64,000 nt of DNA from PBB1 sp965229345. GTDB taxonomy: Bacteria; Pseudomonadota; Gammaproteobacteria; Burkholderiales; Burkholderiaceae_C. The stretch's first letter is position 1, and the number at the start of each line of letters is the position of its first letter. The position numbers were made by a program, and so were the translations under genes. Of this stretch, positions 10,879-20,189 are shown piece by piece. The notes beneath the pieces are model-generated. The model did not search any database. It worked only from the letters and a program-made list of their open reading frames with translations, and was not told the DNA's origin. The DNA is taken from the NCBI GenBank assembly GCA_965229345.1, contig OZ245872.1, forward strand, positions 1,860,001 to 1,924,000. The letters run 5' to 3'.

Positions 10879-12717
10879 TCATGTCGGCTGCGGTGTGGAT
10901 CGCGTCAGTGCGGCCTTCAGGCGCGATCGACTTTGCATCAGCAGCGCGCTGCGCGCCTGGATGTCTGGCGACATCAGTCCGGATTCGAACAACAGCTTCA
11001 GCTCGTGATCGACCTCTTGAAGGCGCAGTTGATCGAGCAGCAGATCGAGCTGGCATTTCAGATCGGTCTGGTCCTCCGGATCGTGAAAGCGGGCGATGCG
11101 GTCGAGCGTGGCCCGGGCGAGGGCGTCATCGCCTGCGGCCCGCATCAGCTCTTCGAGCAGCGCCGCGGGGCCGATCGGCCCGTGTTCGTGCAGGCAGCGC
11201 TCCACATGGCCGAGCAGCGTTGCATACGGCGCCGTCTGATCGGCCAGCAGGTCGTGCGCGTCGCCATCAATCTCCCACCACAGCTCCGCACGGTGCAGCA
11301 GCAGCCACAGCACCCGATCCAGCTGGTTCGCTGTGCCCTGGCGCGCTGCCCTGACGAGGCGGCGAGGGGGGGCGGTGGCGTCCGCCGCGGATTGACGGGC
11401 TTTCGCGGCGCTGGTTTGCCACAACTCGCTAAGTTCGCTGATCGCCAGCGTCGCGATGTTCGCGATCTCACCGAGCAGCTGACGCTTCAGGGCACCGTCG
11501 GGCAGTGCCGACCAGAGCGGGCGTGCGACTGCGAGAAAACGCGCGCGACCCTCTGCGCTTGCCATGTCGCAACCCTCCTGGGCCACCGCGATGAGCTGGC
11601 GCGACAGGGGCACAGCCTGCTCGATGCAGCGGGCAAAACCGTCGGTGCCGTGCTCGCGCACATAGGAATCGGGATCGTGCTCCTTGGGCAGGAACAGGAA
11701 ACGGATGCTGCGCACATCGGTGGCGTGGGGGAGGGAGGCCTCGAGCGCGCGACCCGCTGCGCGTCGGCCGGCGGCGTCGCCGTCGAAGCTGAACACCACC
11801 GCGTCGGTGAAGCGAAACAGCTTTTGCACGTGTTCCGCGGTGCAGGCCGTACCGAGCGTGGCCACCGCGTTTGGAAAACCCAGCTGCGCCAGCGCCACCA
11901 CGTCCATGTAGCCTTCGACCACCAGCACAAAACCGTGTTGTCGGATGGCCGCTCGCGCCTCGAACAGGCCGTACAACTCGCGGCCCTTGCTGAAGACTGG
12001 CGTCTCGGGTGAATTCAGGTACTTCGGTTCGCCACGGTCCAGCACCCGCCCGCCGAAGCCGATCACATCGCCTTGCACCGAGCGGATCGGGAACATGATG
12101 CGGTCGCGAAACCGGTCATAGCGCTTCGCCTCAGCCGACGGATCGTCGGCTTCGTGGACGATGACCAGGCCGCTCTCTTCGAGCAGCGGATCGTCGTAGC
12201 GCGGAAACGCGCTGGCCAGCGGACGCCAACCTTCGGGCGCATAGCCCATGGCGAACCGGGCGGCGATTTCGCCGCTCAGGCCGCGTTGCTTCAGGTAGTC
12301 AATGGCGCGTGAACTGGCCTTGAGCTGATGTCGGTAATGGGTTGCGGCCTTCGCCAGCACATCGGCCAGCGTGCTTTGCCGTTCCTTCAACTGGACGGCG
12401 CGGGCACGCTCTTCCGGGGAGCGATCGTCCTGCGGCACGGCCATGCCGACCTGCTGGGCCAGATCGTTGACCGCATCGAGGAAGCCCATGCCGGCATGTT
12501 CCATCAGGAACCCGATGGCGTTGCCGTGCACGCCGCAGCCGAAGCAGTGGTAGGTCTGGCGCGAGGGGCTGACCGCGAAACTGGGGGACTTTTCGCTGTG
12601 GAACGGGCACAAACCCATGTGGTTTGCGCCCGACTTCTTCAGCGTGACATGCCGGCCGACGATGTCGGCGATGTCGACGCGAGAGAGCAGATCCTGGATG
12701 AACGAAGGCGCGATCAC
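10879..12717 (-). CDS. dnaG: DNA primase DnaG
   Basis: Synthesises RNA primers at the replication fork. The 612-residue protein has the N-terminal CHC2 zinc finger (Cys37, His40, Cys58, Cys61), the RNA polymerase core with FGGRVLDRGEPKYLNSPET, and a TOPRIM fold with VVEGYMDVVAL (catalytic Glu) and FSFDGDAAGRRA (DxD-like metal site). The C-terminal DnaB-interaction region is present. It lies upstream of rpoD as in the macromolecular synthesis operon; rpsU is not in front of it here. Confidence 0.97.
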   Translation of the reverse strand: MIAPSFIQDLLSRVDIADIVGRHVTLKKSGANHMGLCPFHSEKSPSFAVSPSRQTYHCFGCGVHGNAIGFLMEHAGMGFLDAVNDLAQQVGMAVPQDDRSPEERARAVQLKERQSTLADVLAKAATHYRHQLKASSRAIDYLKQRGLSGEIAARFAMGYAPEGWRPLASAFPRYDDPLLEESGLVIVHEADDPSAEAKRYDRFRDRIMFPIRSVQGDVIGFGGRVLDRGEPKYLNSPETPVFSKGRELYGLFEARAAIRQHGFVLVVEGYMDVVALAQLGFPNAVATLGTACTAEHVQKLFRFTDAVVFSFDGDAAGRRAAGRALEASLPHATDVRSIRFLFLPKEHDPDSYVREHGTDGFARCIEQAVPLSRQLIAVAQEGCDMASAEGRARFLAVARPLWSALPDGALKRQLLGEIANIATLAISELSELWQTSAAKARQSAADATAPPRRLVRAARQGTANQLDRVLWLLLHRAELWWEIDGDAHDLLADQTAPYATLLGHVERCLHEHGPIGPAALLEELMRAAGDDALARATLDRIARFHDPEDQTDLKCQLDLLLDQLRLQEVDHELKLLFESGLMSPDIQARSALLMQSRSRLKAALTRSTPQPT

Positions 12718-12802
12718 GCCTTCAGTTTAGCGGCGGGCCCCACGACGCTGGTACGGGAGCAGGGCCTCCCGCCGCATCCACTGGGCGAGGCCCGCCGTCG
12801 AA

Positions 12803-13111
12803 TCAGACCGCGAAGTCGCTCAGCTGACGGCCAGAGGCGAGCGCAGCTTTCAGCCATTTGGGCTGCAGACCGCGACCACTCCAGGATTCACCGGTGGCGG
12901 AATTGCGGTACTTCGCGGCGACCTTGCCGCCCTTGGCTGCGCTCGGCGCGCGTGACGACGACTTCACGGAGATGTCGGCGACGGTCAGGCCGTACTCCTG
13001 CATCAGGCTCCTGACTTGTGCAATTGCATTGGCAAGTTCTTGCTTGCGCGTCGATTCAATCGCCTTGTCGAGTTCTGCCTTTTGATTCAGCAATTCTTTC
13101 AGTGTCGACAT
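12803..13111 (-). CDS. H-NS family nucleoid-associated histone-like protein
   Basis: 102 residues. An N-terminal oligomerisation helix (STLKELLNQKAELDKAIEST) is followed by a Ser/Ala/Lys linker and the C-terminal AT-hook-like DNA-binding motif YRNSATGESWSGRGLQPKWL. This is the compact Burkholderiales type of H-NS/MvaT-like silencer. The ATG at 13111 follows a good AGGAAA ribosome site; the longer upstream reading frame is unlikely. The gene is alone, behind an AT-rich promoter region that could be self-regulated. Confidence 0.93.
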   Translation of the reverse strand: MSTLKELLNQKAELDKAIESTRKQELANAIAQVRSLMQEYGLTVADISVKSSSRAPSAAKGGKVAAKYRNSATGESWSGRGLQPKWLKAALASGRQLSDFAV

Positions 13112-13165
13112 GAGCTTTCCTTTGAACGTAGATAAATGGGGCGCCGTATAACTGCGAGCGTTGTG

Positions 13166-13192
13166 AGTATACAAAACTCAGCGTGCAGTCAA
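13166..13192 (-). promoter_or_regulatory. Sigma-70 promoter of the H-NS gene
   Basis: Minus-strand TTGACT (13187-13192) and TATACT (13166-13171) are separated by 15 bases, close to consensus, about 55 bp before the start codon. The surrounding 170 bp are clearly more AT-rich than the rest of the window, as expected for a curved, H-NS-bound control region. Confidence 0.6.
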
Positions 13193-13283
13193 ACCCGGGT
13201 GCCATTAATCATTGTGAATCAAACCGCAAAAACAACATCACGGATGTGATTTTCTGGGGCAGATCGATTTCACAAAAAAATAC

Positions 13284-13556
13284 TCATGTCGATGGCGGAA
13301 CGTAACCGGCCACCTGTTCTGCCCCGTCGCCGAAAAAGAAATTCTCCATCTGCCGAGCCAGATACTGACGGGCCCGCAGGTCTGCCAGATTCAGCCGATT
13401 TTCGTTGACCAGCATCGTCTGGTGCTTCATCCACAGAGCCCAGGCTTCCTTGCTGACCTCGTTGTAGATGCGCTTGCCGAGTTCGCCCGGGTAGGGCGCG
13501 TAGTCGAGGCCTTCGCCGGCCTTCTTCAGATGGATGCAATTGACGGTGCGTGCCAT
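13284..13556 (-). CDS. yggX: Fe(2+)-trafficking / oxidative damage protection protein YggX
   Basis: 90 residues starting MARTVNCIHLKK, with the conserved Cys in NCIHLKKAGEGL, YPGELGKRIY, and KEAWALWMKHQTMLVNENRLN. These are the YggX hallmarks. Family members protect Fe-S enzymes from oxidants and traffic labile iron. The ATG at 13556 has a GGAG site. It follows argA by 69 bp and could be cotranscribed. Confidence 0.97.
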   Translation of the reverse strand: MARTVNCIHLKKAGEGLDYAPYPGELGKRIYNEVSKEAWALWMKHQTMLVNENRLNLADLRARQYLARQMENFFFGDGAEQVAGYVPPST

Positions 13557-13625
13557 GGGCAAGTCTCCAGTAAGGGTGGGCGCAATCAGTAAGCCAGTGA
13601 GCCGCGGCAGGCGGCTGCTCGACGC

Positions 13626-14966
13626 TCAGGCCAGTGTCTTCACCAGCACTTGGGAGCGACGATCCCAGTTGTATTTGCGTTGTCGCGCCTCGGGCAGCCA
13701 ATCGGGCGAGACCTGCTCAAACCCGCGCTTGATGAACCAGTGCATCGTTCGTGTGGTCAACACGAAGATGCTCTTCAAGCCCATCGAACGCGCACGCTGC
13801 TCGATGCGTTTGAGAATCCGCTCGCCATCGCCTTGCCCTTGAACCTCGGGCGACACCGTCAGCGCGGCCATCTCGCCAGTCTGTTTTTCGGGATAAGGGT
13901 ATAGCGCTGCACAACCGAATATCACACCGTCGTGTTCAATGACGGTGTAGAAATCGATATCGCGTTCGATTTCAGTGCGGTCCCTTTTCACCAGCGTGCC
14001 ATCGTTTTCAAATGGCACGATCAACTGCAGCACGCCACCGATGTCATCGGCCGTGGCCTCGCGCAGGCTTTCCAATTTTTCATCGACGATCATCGTGCCC
14101 ACACCATCGTGCGTGAATGATTCCATCAGCACCGAGCCATCGACAGAAAACGGAATGATGTGCACGCGCACGACACCGCTGCGACTGGCCTTCACGGCGT
14201 GCTGCAAATAAAACGCGGTATCGGTGGGCTGCTGAGGATCGGGCAGCGCAGCCAGCAGTTTCTCGGCATCGGCCAGTGTCAGTTCCTGATCGATCGCGCT
14301 CTGCGGATCGGTGATGTCGAGCGGGATGCCTTTCACTTCGGTGACGTAGATGAGCTTGTCGGCCTGCAACGAAATCGCTGCGCTGGCTGCAACGTCTTCC
14401 ATGCTGAGATTGAAGGCTTCTCCGGTGGGCGAAAAACCAAAGGGCGACAGCATCACCAGCGCGCCGAAGTCGACGGCGCGTCGGATGCCGACCGCGTCGA
14501 TCTTGCGCACGAGACCGGTGTGGAGGAAATCGACGCCGTCGATCACGCCCACTGGCTTGGCGGTGATGAAGTTGCCCGACACCACACGGATCTGGCTGCC
14601 GGCCATCGGTGTGTTGGGCAGCCCTTGCGAAAAAGCGGCTTCGATCTCGTAACGCAACTGGCCGGCGGCTTCCTGCGCACAGTCCAGGGCGATCGCGTCG
14701 GTCACGCGCATGCCGTGGCTGAAATGCGAGACGTGTCCCTTGGCCTTGAGCTGTTCTTCGACCTGCGGCCGAAAGCCGTGCACCAGCACGACCTTGATGC
14801 CCATGGCGTGGATCAGCGCGAGGTCCTGCGCGAAGGTGTTCAGCTTGCCTGCGGCGATCAGCTCACCGGCGATGGCGACGACGAAGGTCTTGCTGCGGTG
14901 CGCGTGGATGTACGGCGCGACCGAGCGGAACCACGGTACGAACGTGTGTGGGAAAACCAGGCTCAT
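13626..14966 (-). CDS. argA: Amino-acid N-acetyltransferase (N-acetylglutamate synthase)
   Basis: First step of arginine synthesis: acetyl-CoA plus glutamate to N-acetylglutamate. The 446-residue protein has an N-terminal amino-acid-kinase-like domain (about 1-290; VVLVHGFRPQVEEQL, GMRVTD) that carries arginine feedback control, and a C-terminal GNAT domain (about 300-446; EMAALTVSPEVQGQGDGERI, then LFVLTTRT-like LKSIFVLTTRTMHWF). The ATG at 14966 starts MSLVFPHTFVPWF; an in-frame ATG at 14999 would add 11 residues. It is divergent from hrpA with only 42 bp between start codons. Confidence 0.96.
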   Translation of the reverse strand: MSLVFPHTFVPWFRSVAPYIHAHRSKTFVVAIAGELIAAGKLNTFAQDLALIHAMGIKVVLVHGFRPQVEEQLKAKGHVSHFSHGMRVTDAIALDCAQEAAGQLRYEIEAAFSQGLPNTPMAGSQIRVVSGNFITAKPVGVIDGVDFLHTGLVRKIDAVGIRRAVDFGALVMLSPFGFSPTGEAFNLSMEDVAASAAISLQADKLIYVTEVKGIPLDITDPQSAIDQELTLADAEKLLAALPDPQQPTDTAFYLQHAVKASRSGVVRVHIIPFSVDGSVLMESFTHDGVGTMIVDEKLESLREATADDIGGVLQLIVPFENDGTLVKRDRTEIERDIDFYTVIEHDGVIFGCAALYPYPEKQTGEMAALTVSPEVQGQGDGERILKRIEQRARSMGLKSIFVLTTRTMHWFIKRGFEQVSPDWLPEARQRKYNWDRRSQVLVKTLA

Positions 14967-15008
14967 CGTGGCGCTTTGAAATAATGTTCGATTTTGCATG
15001 AAGGCCCG

Positions 15009-18000
15009 ATGACGTCTGCCCCGCGAGCCCGCCCGACGCCCCGCCATGCGCCCCGTGCGAATGAGCCGCTCGCGAACCCGATTCCCCCGATCACCTTTGC
15101 CGATGCGCTGCCGGTCTCGGCACGACGCGACGAGATCGCAAAGGCCATCGAGTCGCATCAGGTCGTCATCGTCTGTGGCGAGACCGGCTCGGGCAAGACC
15201 ACGCAACTGCCCAAGATTGCCTTGGCCCTGGGCCGCGGTCGCGGTGCCGGCGGCCGGGGCCTGATCGGTCACACCCAACCGCGGCGCATCGCGGCGTCGA
15301 GCGTGGCCAAGCGCATTGCGCAGGAGCTGAATTCGCCGTTGGGCGAGATCGTCGGCTTCAAGGTCCGGTTCCAGGATCGGCTCTCGCCCGGCGCCAGCGT
15401 CAAGCTGATGACCGACGGCATCCTGCTGGCCGAGACGCAGACCGATCCGCTGCTGCGCGCCTATGACACGCTGATCATCGACGAGGCCCACGAGCGCAGT
15501 CTGAACATCGACTTCCTGCTCGGCTACCTGAGGCAGTTGCTGCCCAAGCGGCCCGACCTGAAGGTGATCGTCACCTCGGCCACCATCGATGCGGATCGCT
15601 TTGCCGACCACTTTGCGGGCGCCGACGGACCCGCACCGGTGATCCAGGTGTCGGGCCGGCTGTTCCCGGTCGAGCAGCGTTGGCGTCCCTTCGAGGACAG
15701 CCGTGAATACGGCCTGAACCAGGCGATCGCCGACGCCGTCGATGAGCTGTGGACGAGCGGTGCCGCAGGAAGCGGCGGCGACGTGCTGGTGTTCCTGCCC
15801 GGCGAGCGCGAGATCCGTGATGCGGCCGACCACCTGCGCCGCCATCACCCGCCAGGCGTTGAGGTGGTGCCGCTGTTCGCGCGGCTCAGTCAGCAGGAGC
15901 AGGACCAGGTGTTCGAGCCGCACAGTGCGCGACGCATCGTGCTGGCGACCAATGTGGCCGAGACCTCGCTGACGGTGCCCGGCATCCAGTACGTGATCGA
16001 TGCCGGCACGGCGCGCGTCAAGCGTTACAGCTACCGCAACAAGGTCGAGCAGTTGCAGATCGAGCCGATCAGCCAGGCGGCAGCCAACCAGCGTGCGGGT
16101 CGCTGCGGACGCGTCAGCAACGGCATCTGCATCCGGCTGTACGACGAGAAGGACTTTGCCGGCCGGCCGAAATTCACCGACCCGGAAATCATGCGTTCGT
16201 CGCTGGCCGGCGTGATCCTGCGGATGAAGTCGCTGAACCTCGGTCTGGTCGAGGATTTCCCGTTCATCGAGCCGCCGCCGCGTCGGGCGATCGCCGATGG
16301 CTACCAGTTGCTGGCCGAACTGGGTGCCGTGGATGACCACAACGAACTGACGAGCATGGGCGCGGAGCTGGCGCGTCTGCCGCTCGATCCGCGCGTGGGC
16401 CGGATGATCCTGGAGGCACGCCACCGCCAGGCCCTCACCGAGGTGCTGATCGTGGCCAGTGCGATGAGCGTGCAGGACGTGCGCGACCGCCCGCTGGAAG
16501 CGCAGCAGGCCGCCGACATGGCGCACCAGAAGTTCGACGACGAGCGCTCGGAATTCCTCGGCACGCTGAAGCTGTGGAAGTGGCTCGAGGCCTCGCGTGG
16601 TGCAGGTCTCGGCGCTGAGTCGGGCCAAGCGCAGCGCGAACACAAACTCAGCCTGCGCAAGCAGGAGCAGCTGCTGCGCGAGCATTTCGTCTCGCCACGC
16701 CGCGTGCGCGAGTGGCGCGACATCCATACCCAGCTGCTGACCGTGGTGGCCGAGCACGGCTGGCGGCTCAATGCGTCGCCGGCCACCTACGAGCAACTGC
16801 ATCTGTCGCTGCTGGCCGGGTTGCTCGGCAACATCGGCGTGAAAAGCGACGAGGACGAGTGGTACCTCGGCGCGCGCGGCATTCGTTTCTACCGCCACCC
16901 GGGCATCAATCTGTCGAAGAAGCCCGGCCGCTGGATCGTGGCGGCTGAGCTTGTCGACACGACACGGCTGTATGGCCGTGGCATCGCGGCGATCGAGCCG
17001 CAATGGCTGCCGCAGATCGCAGCGCACGTGATCAAGACCCAGCTGCTCGAACCGCACTGGGAGAAGAAGGCGGCCGAGGTCATTGCGCTGGAGCGCGCCA
17101 CGCTGTACGGCATCGTGGTCTACAGCAACCGGCGCGTGAACTTCGGTCTGCTGAACCCGGCCGAGGCGCGCGAGATCTTCATCCGCGAAGCGCTGGTCGC
17201 GGGCGAGTGGGAGACACGGTTGCCGTTTCTGGCCGCCAATCGAAAGCTCATCGCCCAGGTCGAGGACCTCGAACACAAGTCACGCCGCCAGGACGTGCTG
17301 GTCGATGACGAGCTGATCTACGCCTTCTATGACCAGCAACTGCCCGCCGAGGTGTGCAGCGGCGCCACGCTGGAGCGCTGGTACCGCGATGAAATCAAGC
17401 GCCAGCCGAGGCTTTTGATGCTGACGCGCGAAGAGCTGATGCGCCACGAGGCCGCGGGCATCACCACCGCCTCCTTCCCCAAGACGGTGCGGTTGGGCGG
17501 CGTCGATTGCGCGGCCGCCTATCTGCACGAGCCCGGTGACGCGAAGGATGGCGTGACGGTGACGGTGCCGATCTACGCGCTGAACCAGGTCAGTGACGAG
17601 CGTTGCGAATGGCTGGTGCCGGGCATGCTCAAGGACAAGGTGATGGCACTGGTGAAAAGCCTGCACCAGCGGCCTCGCTCTCGGCTGGTGCCGTTGCCGG
17701 ATTACGTGGCGGCGTTCATCGCTGACATCGATGCCGTGCACGGCTTTGGCAGCGGCAGCCTGGTCGATGCGTTGCTGAAGCATGTGCGTGGCAGGACCCA
17801 GCTGGACGTGAAGCGGGCCGACTTCAAGACCGAGCAGGTGCCGGCGCACCTGTTCATGAACTTTCGCGTGGTCGACGAACATGGCCGCCAGCTCGGCACG
17901 GGCCGCAATCTGGCGACGCTGAAGGCCGAGCTGGGCAGCCAGGCGCGATCGGCCTTCCAGGCGCTCGCGCAACTGAAGGTTCCGCCGCCGGCGACGCCAC

Positions 18001-18956
18001 CCGCCAAGGCGTCCGTGCCGACCCCGTTAAAGCCTGTCGAGCCGCCGCAAGCCCGCAGCCCCGCGGGGCCCGCCCAAGCGCAGTTGGCCGCACCGGCTTC
18101 CGGCGCCGAGGCGCTGTACACCGACTGGACCTTCGGCGAGTTGCCCGAGTTGCTCGAGGTGCGTCGCGGGGCGCAAACCATGGTGGGCTTTCCAGCCTTG
18201 ATCGATCGCGGCTCGGCGGTCTCTATCGAGGTGTTCGACGAGCCGTCCGTGGCGTCATCGCGCCATCACGCCGGCTTGCGTCGGTTGGTCGCGCTGCAGA
18301 TCCGCGAGGCGCTGAAGTACCTGGAGAAGAACATCCCCGATCTGCAGAGAATGTCGGTGCTGTACCTCGCACTGGGCTCCGCAGACGAGCTTCGCGAGCA
18401 GGTCATCGGCCTGGCCATCGACCGAGCCTTTCTGATGGACCCGCTGCCCACCGACGCCATCACGTTCTGGCGTCGCGTCGACGATGGGCGAGGGCGCCTG
18501 ACCTTGATCGCCAACGAGATCGCGCGCGCGGCGCATGCCGTGCTGATCGATCACGCCGCAGCAGTGCGCAAGCTGAAGGACGCGCGCGCCCCGAAAGACG
18601 TGAGCGACGACATCGAGGCGCAGCTCGCCCGGCTGGTAACCAAGCGATTCCTGCAGACCACGCCCTGGGCGCAATTGGCCCATCTGCCGCGCTACCTCAA
18701 AGGGGTGGTGATGCGCCTGGACAAGTGGCGCGCCGACCCGGCGCGAGACGCTGCGCGCCTGGCTGAGCTGCGGCCGATCGAGCAGCGCTATCTGCGCACC
18801 GTGGCTGAACGCAAGGGCGTGCGCGATGCGCGCCTGGAAGAGTTCCGCTGGTTGCTCGAGGAACTCCGCATCAGCCTCTTCGCGCAGGAGTTGCGCACAC
18901 CGCAGCCCGTCAGCGCCAAGCGACTCGACAAGGTGTGGACTCAATTGACTCAGTAA
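15009..18956 (+). CDS. hrpA: ATP-dependent RNA helicase HrpA (DEAH box)
   Basis: 1315 residues, full length for bacterial HrpA. Motif I GETGSGKTT is at 57-65, DEAH at 158-161, motif III SAT follows at VTSATIDADRF, and motif VI is QRAGRCGR. The helicase-associated domains and the long C-terminal extension (DUF3418 type) follow, interrupted by a Pro/Ala-rich linker near residue 1000. HrpA rescues stalled or collided ribosomes in E. coli. The ATG at 15009 is preferred over an upstream TTG. It is divergent from argA and followed at once by tRNA-Pro. Confidence 0.97.
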   Translation: MTSAPRARPTPRHAPRANEPLANPIPPITFADALPVSARRDEIAKAIESHQVVIVCGETGSGKTTQLPKIALALGRGRGAGGRGLIGHTQPRRIAASSVAKRIAQELNSPLGEIVGFKVRFQDRLSPGASVKLMTDGILLAETQTDPLLRAYDTLIIDEAHERSLNIDFLLGYLRQLLPKRPDLKVIVTSATIDADRFADHFAGADGPAPVIQVSGRLFPVEQRWRPFEDSREYGLNQAIADAVDELWTSGAAGSGGDVLVFLPGEREIRDAADHLRRHHPPGVEVVPLFARLSQQEQDQVFEPHSARRIVLATNVAETSLTVPGIQYVIDAGTARVKRYSYRNKVEQLQIEPISQAAANQRAGRCGRVSNGICIRLYDEKDFAGRPKFTDPEIMRSSLAGVILRMKSLNLGLVEDFPFIEPPPRRAIADGYQLLAELGAVDDHNELTSMGAELARLPLDPRVGRMILEARHRQALTEVLIVASAMSVQDVRDRPLEAQQAADMAHQKFDDERSEFLGTLKLWKWLEASRGAGLGAESGQAQREHKLSLRKQEQLLREHFVSPRRVREWRDIHTQLLTVVAEHGWRLNASPATYEQLHLSLLAGLLGNIGVKSDEDEWYLGARGIRFYRHPGINLSKKPGRWIVAAELVDTTRLYGRGIAAIEPQWLPQIAAHVIKTQLLEPHWEKKAAEVIALERATLYGIVVYSNRRVNFGLLNPAEAREIFIREALVAGEWETRLPFLAANRKLIAQVEDLEHKSRRQDVLVDDELIYAFYDQQLPAEVCSGATLERWYRDEIKRQPRLLMLTREELMRHEAAGITTASFPKTVRLGGVDCAAAYLHEPGDAKDGVTVTVPIYALNQVSDERCEWLVPGMLKDKVMALVKSLHQRPRSRLVPLPDYVAAFIADIDAVHGFGSGSLVDALLKHVRGRTQLDVKRADFKTEQVPAHLFMNFRVVDEHGRQLGTGRNLATLKAELGSQARSAFQALAQLKVPPPATPPAKASVPTPLKPVEPPQARSPAGPAQAQLAAPASGAEALYTDWTFGELPELLEVRRGAQTMVGFPALIDRGSAVSIEVFDEPSVASSRHHAGLRRLVALQIREALKYLEKNIPDLQRMSVLYLALGSADELREQVIGLAIDRAFLMDPLPTDAITFWRRVDDGRGRLTLIANEIARAAHAVLIDHAAAVRKLKDARAPKDVSDDIEAQLARLVTKRFLQTTPWAQLAHLPRYLKGVVMRLDKWRADPARDAARLAELRPIEQRYLRTVAERKGVRDARLEEFRWLLEELRISLFAQELRTPQPVSAKRLDKVWTQLTQ

Positions 18957-18999
18957 GTGATGTCCGCAGCGGCTCTTGTTCGGCATACAATGCGAGGCT

Positions 19000-19076
19000 C
19001 GGGGCGTAGCGCAGCCTGGTAGCGCACCTGGTTTGGGACCAGGTGGTCGTGAGTTCGAATCCCACCGCCCCGACCA
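19000..19076 (+). tRNA. tRNA-Pro (anticodon UGG)
   Basis: 77-nt cloverleaf. The acceptor stem is CGGGGCG/CGCCCCG, the anticodon stem CCTGG/CCAGG has loop TTTGGGA (anticodon TGG at 19034-19036), the T-loop is TTCGAAT, the discriminator is A and CCA is encoded. A TACAAT -10-like box sits at 18986-18991, just after the hrpA stop, at the right distance for its own promoter. Confidence 0.97.
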
Positions 19077-19178
19077 ACTTCCCATGCTCAGTGCAGCGCA
19101 CTGGGCCCTCTCTGGTGACGCATTCCCGCCTCGGCGAATTCGGCTCCAACGGATTCGACGCGGCGGTCACGGTCAACA

Positions 19179-19255
19179 GTGGCGGTAGCTCAACCGGATA
19201 GAGCACCAGCCTTCTAAGCTGGGGGTTACAGGTTCGATTCCTGTCCGCCGCGCCC
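19179..19255 (+). tRNA. tRNA-Arg (anticodon UCU)
   Basis: Complete cloverleaf. The acceptor is GTGGCGG/CCGCCGC, the anticodon stem CCAGC/GCTGG has loop CTTCTAA (anticodon TCT at 19213-19215), and the T-arm is ACAGG-TTCGATT-CCTGT. The discriminator is G. The next three bases are CCC, not CCA, so the 3' CCA is not fully encoded, unlike the two other tRNAs of the window. It reads AGA codons, which are rare in such GC-rich genomes. Confidence 0.95.
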
Positions 19256-19311
19256 CACGAATACACTGGTCCTGCCATGTTTGCCGCACCCGTGTCGATC
19301 CCCCTCAGTTC

Positions 19312-20094
19312 ATGCGCACGGAGCCTGTGCGATTGGCTGGCATGCTGCCGGCCCTGAAGCGCTGGTGGGCCCGCAGCCTGGGCCGCCCCGATGCAGGCCT
19401 CGATGCCATCGAGGTCTGGGCTACCCAGGCCGGCATGCGCTACCGCCGTGACGAAGGCGGGCTGCGATTTGTCATCGAAGCCCCGTCTGCGGGGCAGACC
19501 TTGCGCATGGAATGGGGACCTTCGCAGCGCAGCTACATCGCAGGCGATGAACTGCGCATTCGGCTTGACCTGAATCTGCCCGGCGCCTTGCAAGTGCTGG
19601 CGATGACCCGCCCGCTGATGGAGCGGCTGGAACACGAGACCTTCGAGCGCTACACGCAGGAGGCACAGACCGTCATCGACATGTCGCACCCGGAAGAGAT
19701 GCGCTGGCTGGCGATGTTCCCGAAGATCGATCTGTCGTTCGACAAGGTCCTTCAAGCGCGCTTCGGGGTGCTGGGTGTCAACACGGTGCTCGGGATGGCA
19801 TGGGTCAACGGCCCGCTGGGCGAGCAGCTTGTGAAGTCCACCCAGAGCCTGTTGGCCAGCGACCTGCCATTCGTGTTGATGGCGTTGCGCGGCAAGCTGT
19901 ACCTGCGGCTGCAACTGGCGCAGCCGGATCCGGAGTCGCTCTCGCAATGCCTCTCGGTCTTCGGTGCAGCAGTGCAGTCGGCGCGCCAACTGAGCGGTCA
20001 GATGCCGTCCGGCGGCGGCGAGTGGTCGCCCACGGCGGGCAGTTCCTGGCTGATGCCCAGCGCGCTGGATGACCCAAATCACGGTCCGCGCTAG
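19312..20094 (+). CDS. Conserved hypothetical protein
   Basis: 260 residues, no recognised domain. It has no signal peptide or clear membrane helix and looks like a soluble alpha/beta protein with a basic N-terminus (ALKRWWARSLGR) and a disordered Ser/Gly-rich tail from about 235. Frame usage and codon bias match the neighbours, so it is a real gene. It sits alone between tRNA-Arg and the FimV-like gene. Confidence 0.75.
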   Translation: MRTEPVRLAGMLPALKRWWARSLGRPDAGLDAIEVWATQAGMRYRRDEGGLRFVIEAPSAGQTLRMEWGPSQRSYIAGDELRIRLDLNLPGALQVLAMTRPLMERLEHETFERYTQEAQTVIDMSHPEEMRWLAMFPKIDLSFDKVLQARFGVLGVNTVLGMAWVNGPLGEQLVKSTQSLLASDLPFVLMALRGKLYLRLQLAQPDPESLSQCLSVFGAAVQSARQLSGQMPSGGGEWSPTAGSSWLMPSALDDPNHGPR

Positions 20095-20189
20095 AGCGCT
20101 ACCTTTCTTGCCGTTGATCGGTCGATCCCAGCTCGGAGCGCATGCTAGAGTGACTTTTTGTTACGTTTACTGGATCTGAGCCCCTGAGC

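Noticed and set aside
14967..17276. Minus-strand reading frame of about 770 codons upstream of and in frame with argA
   Set aside because: It lies wholly antisense to hrpA, which has complete helicase motifs. Long antisense frames are expected in GC-rich DNA. ArgA starts at 14966.
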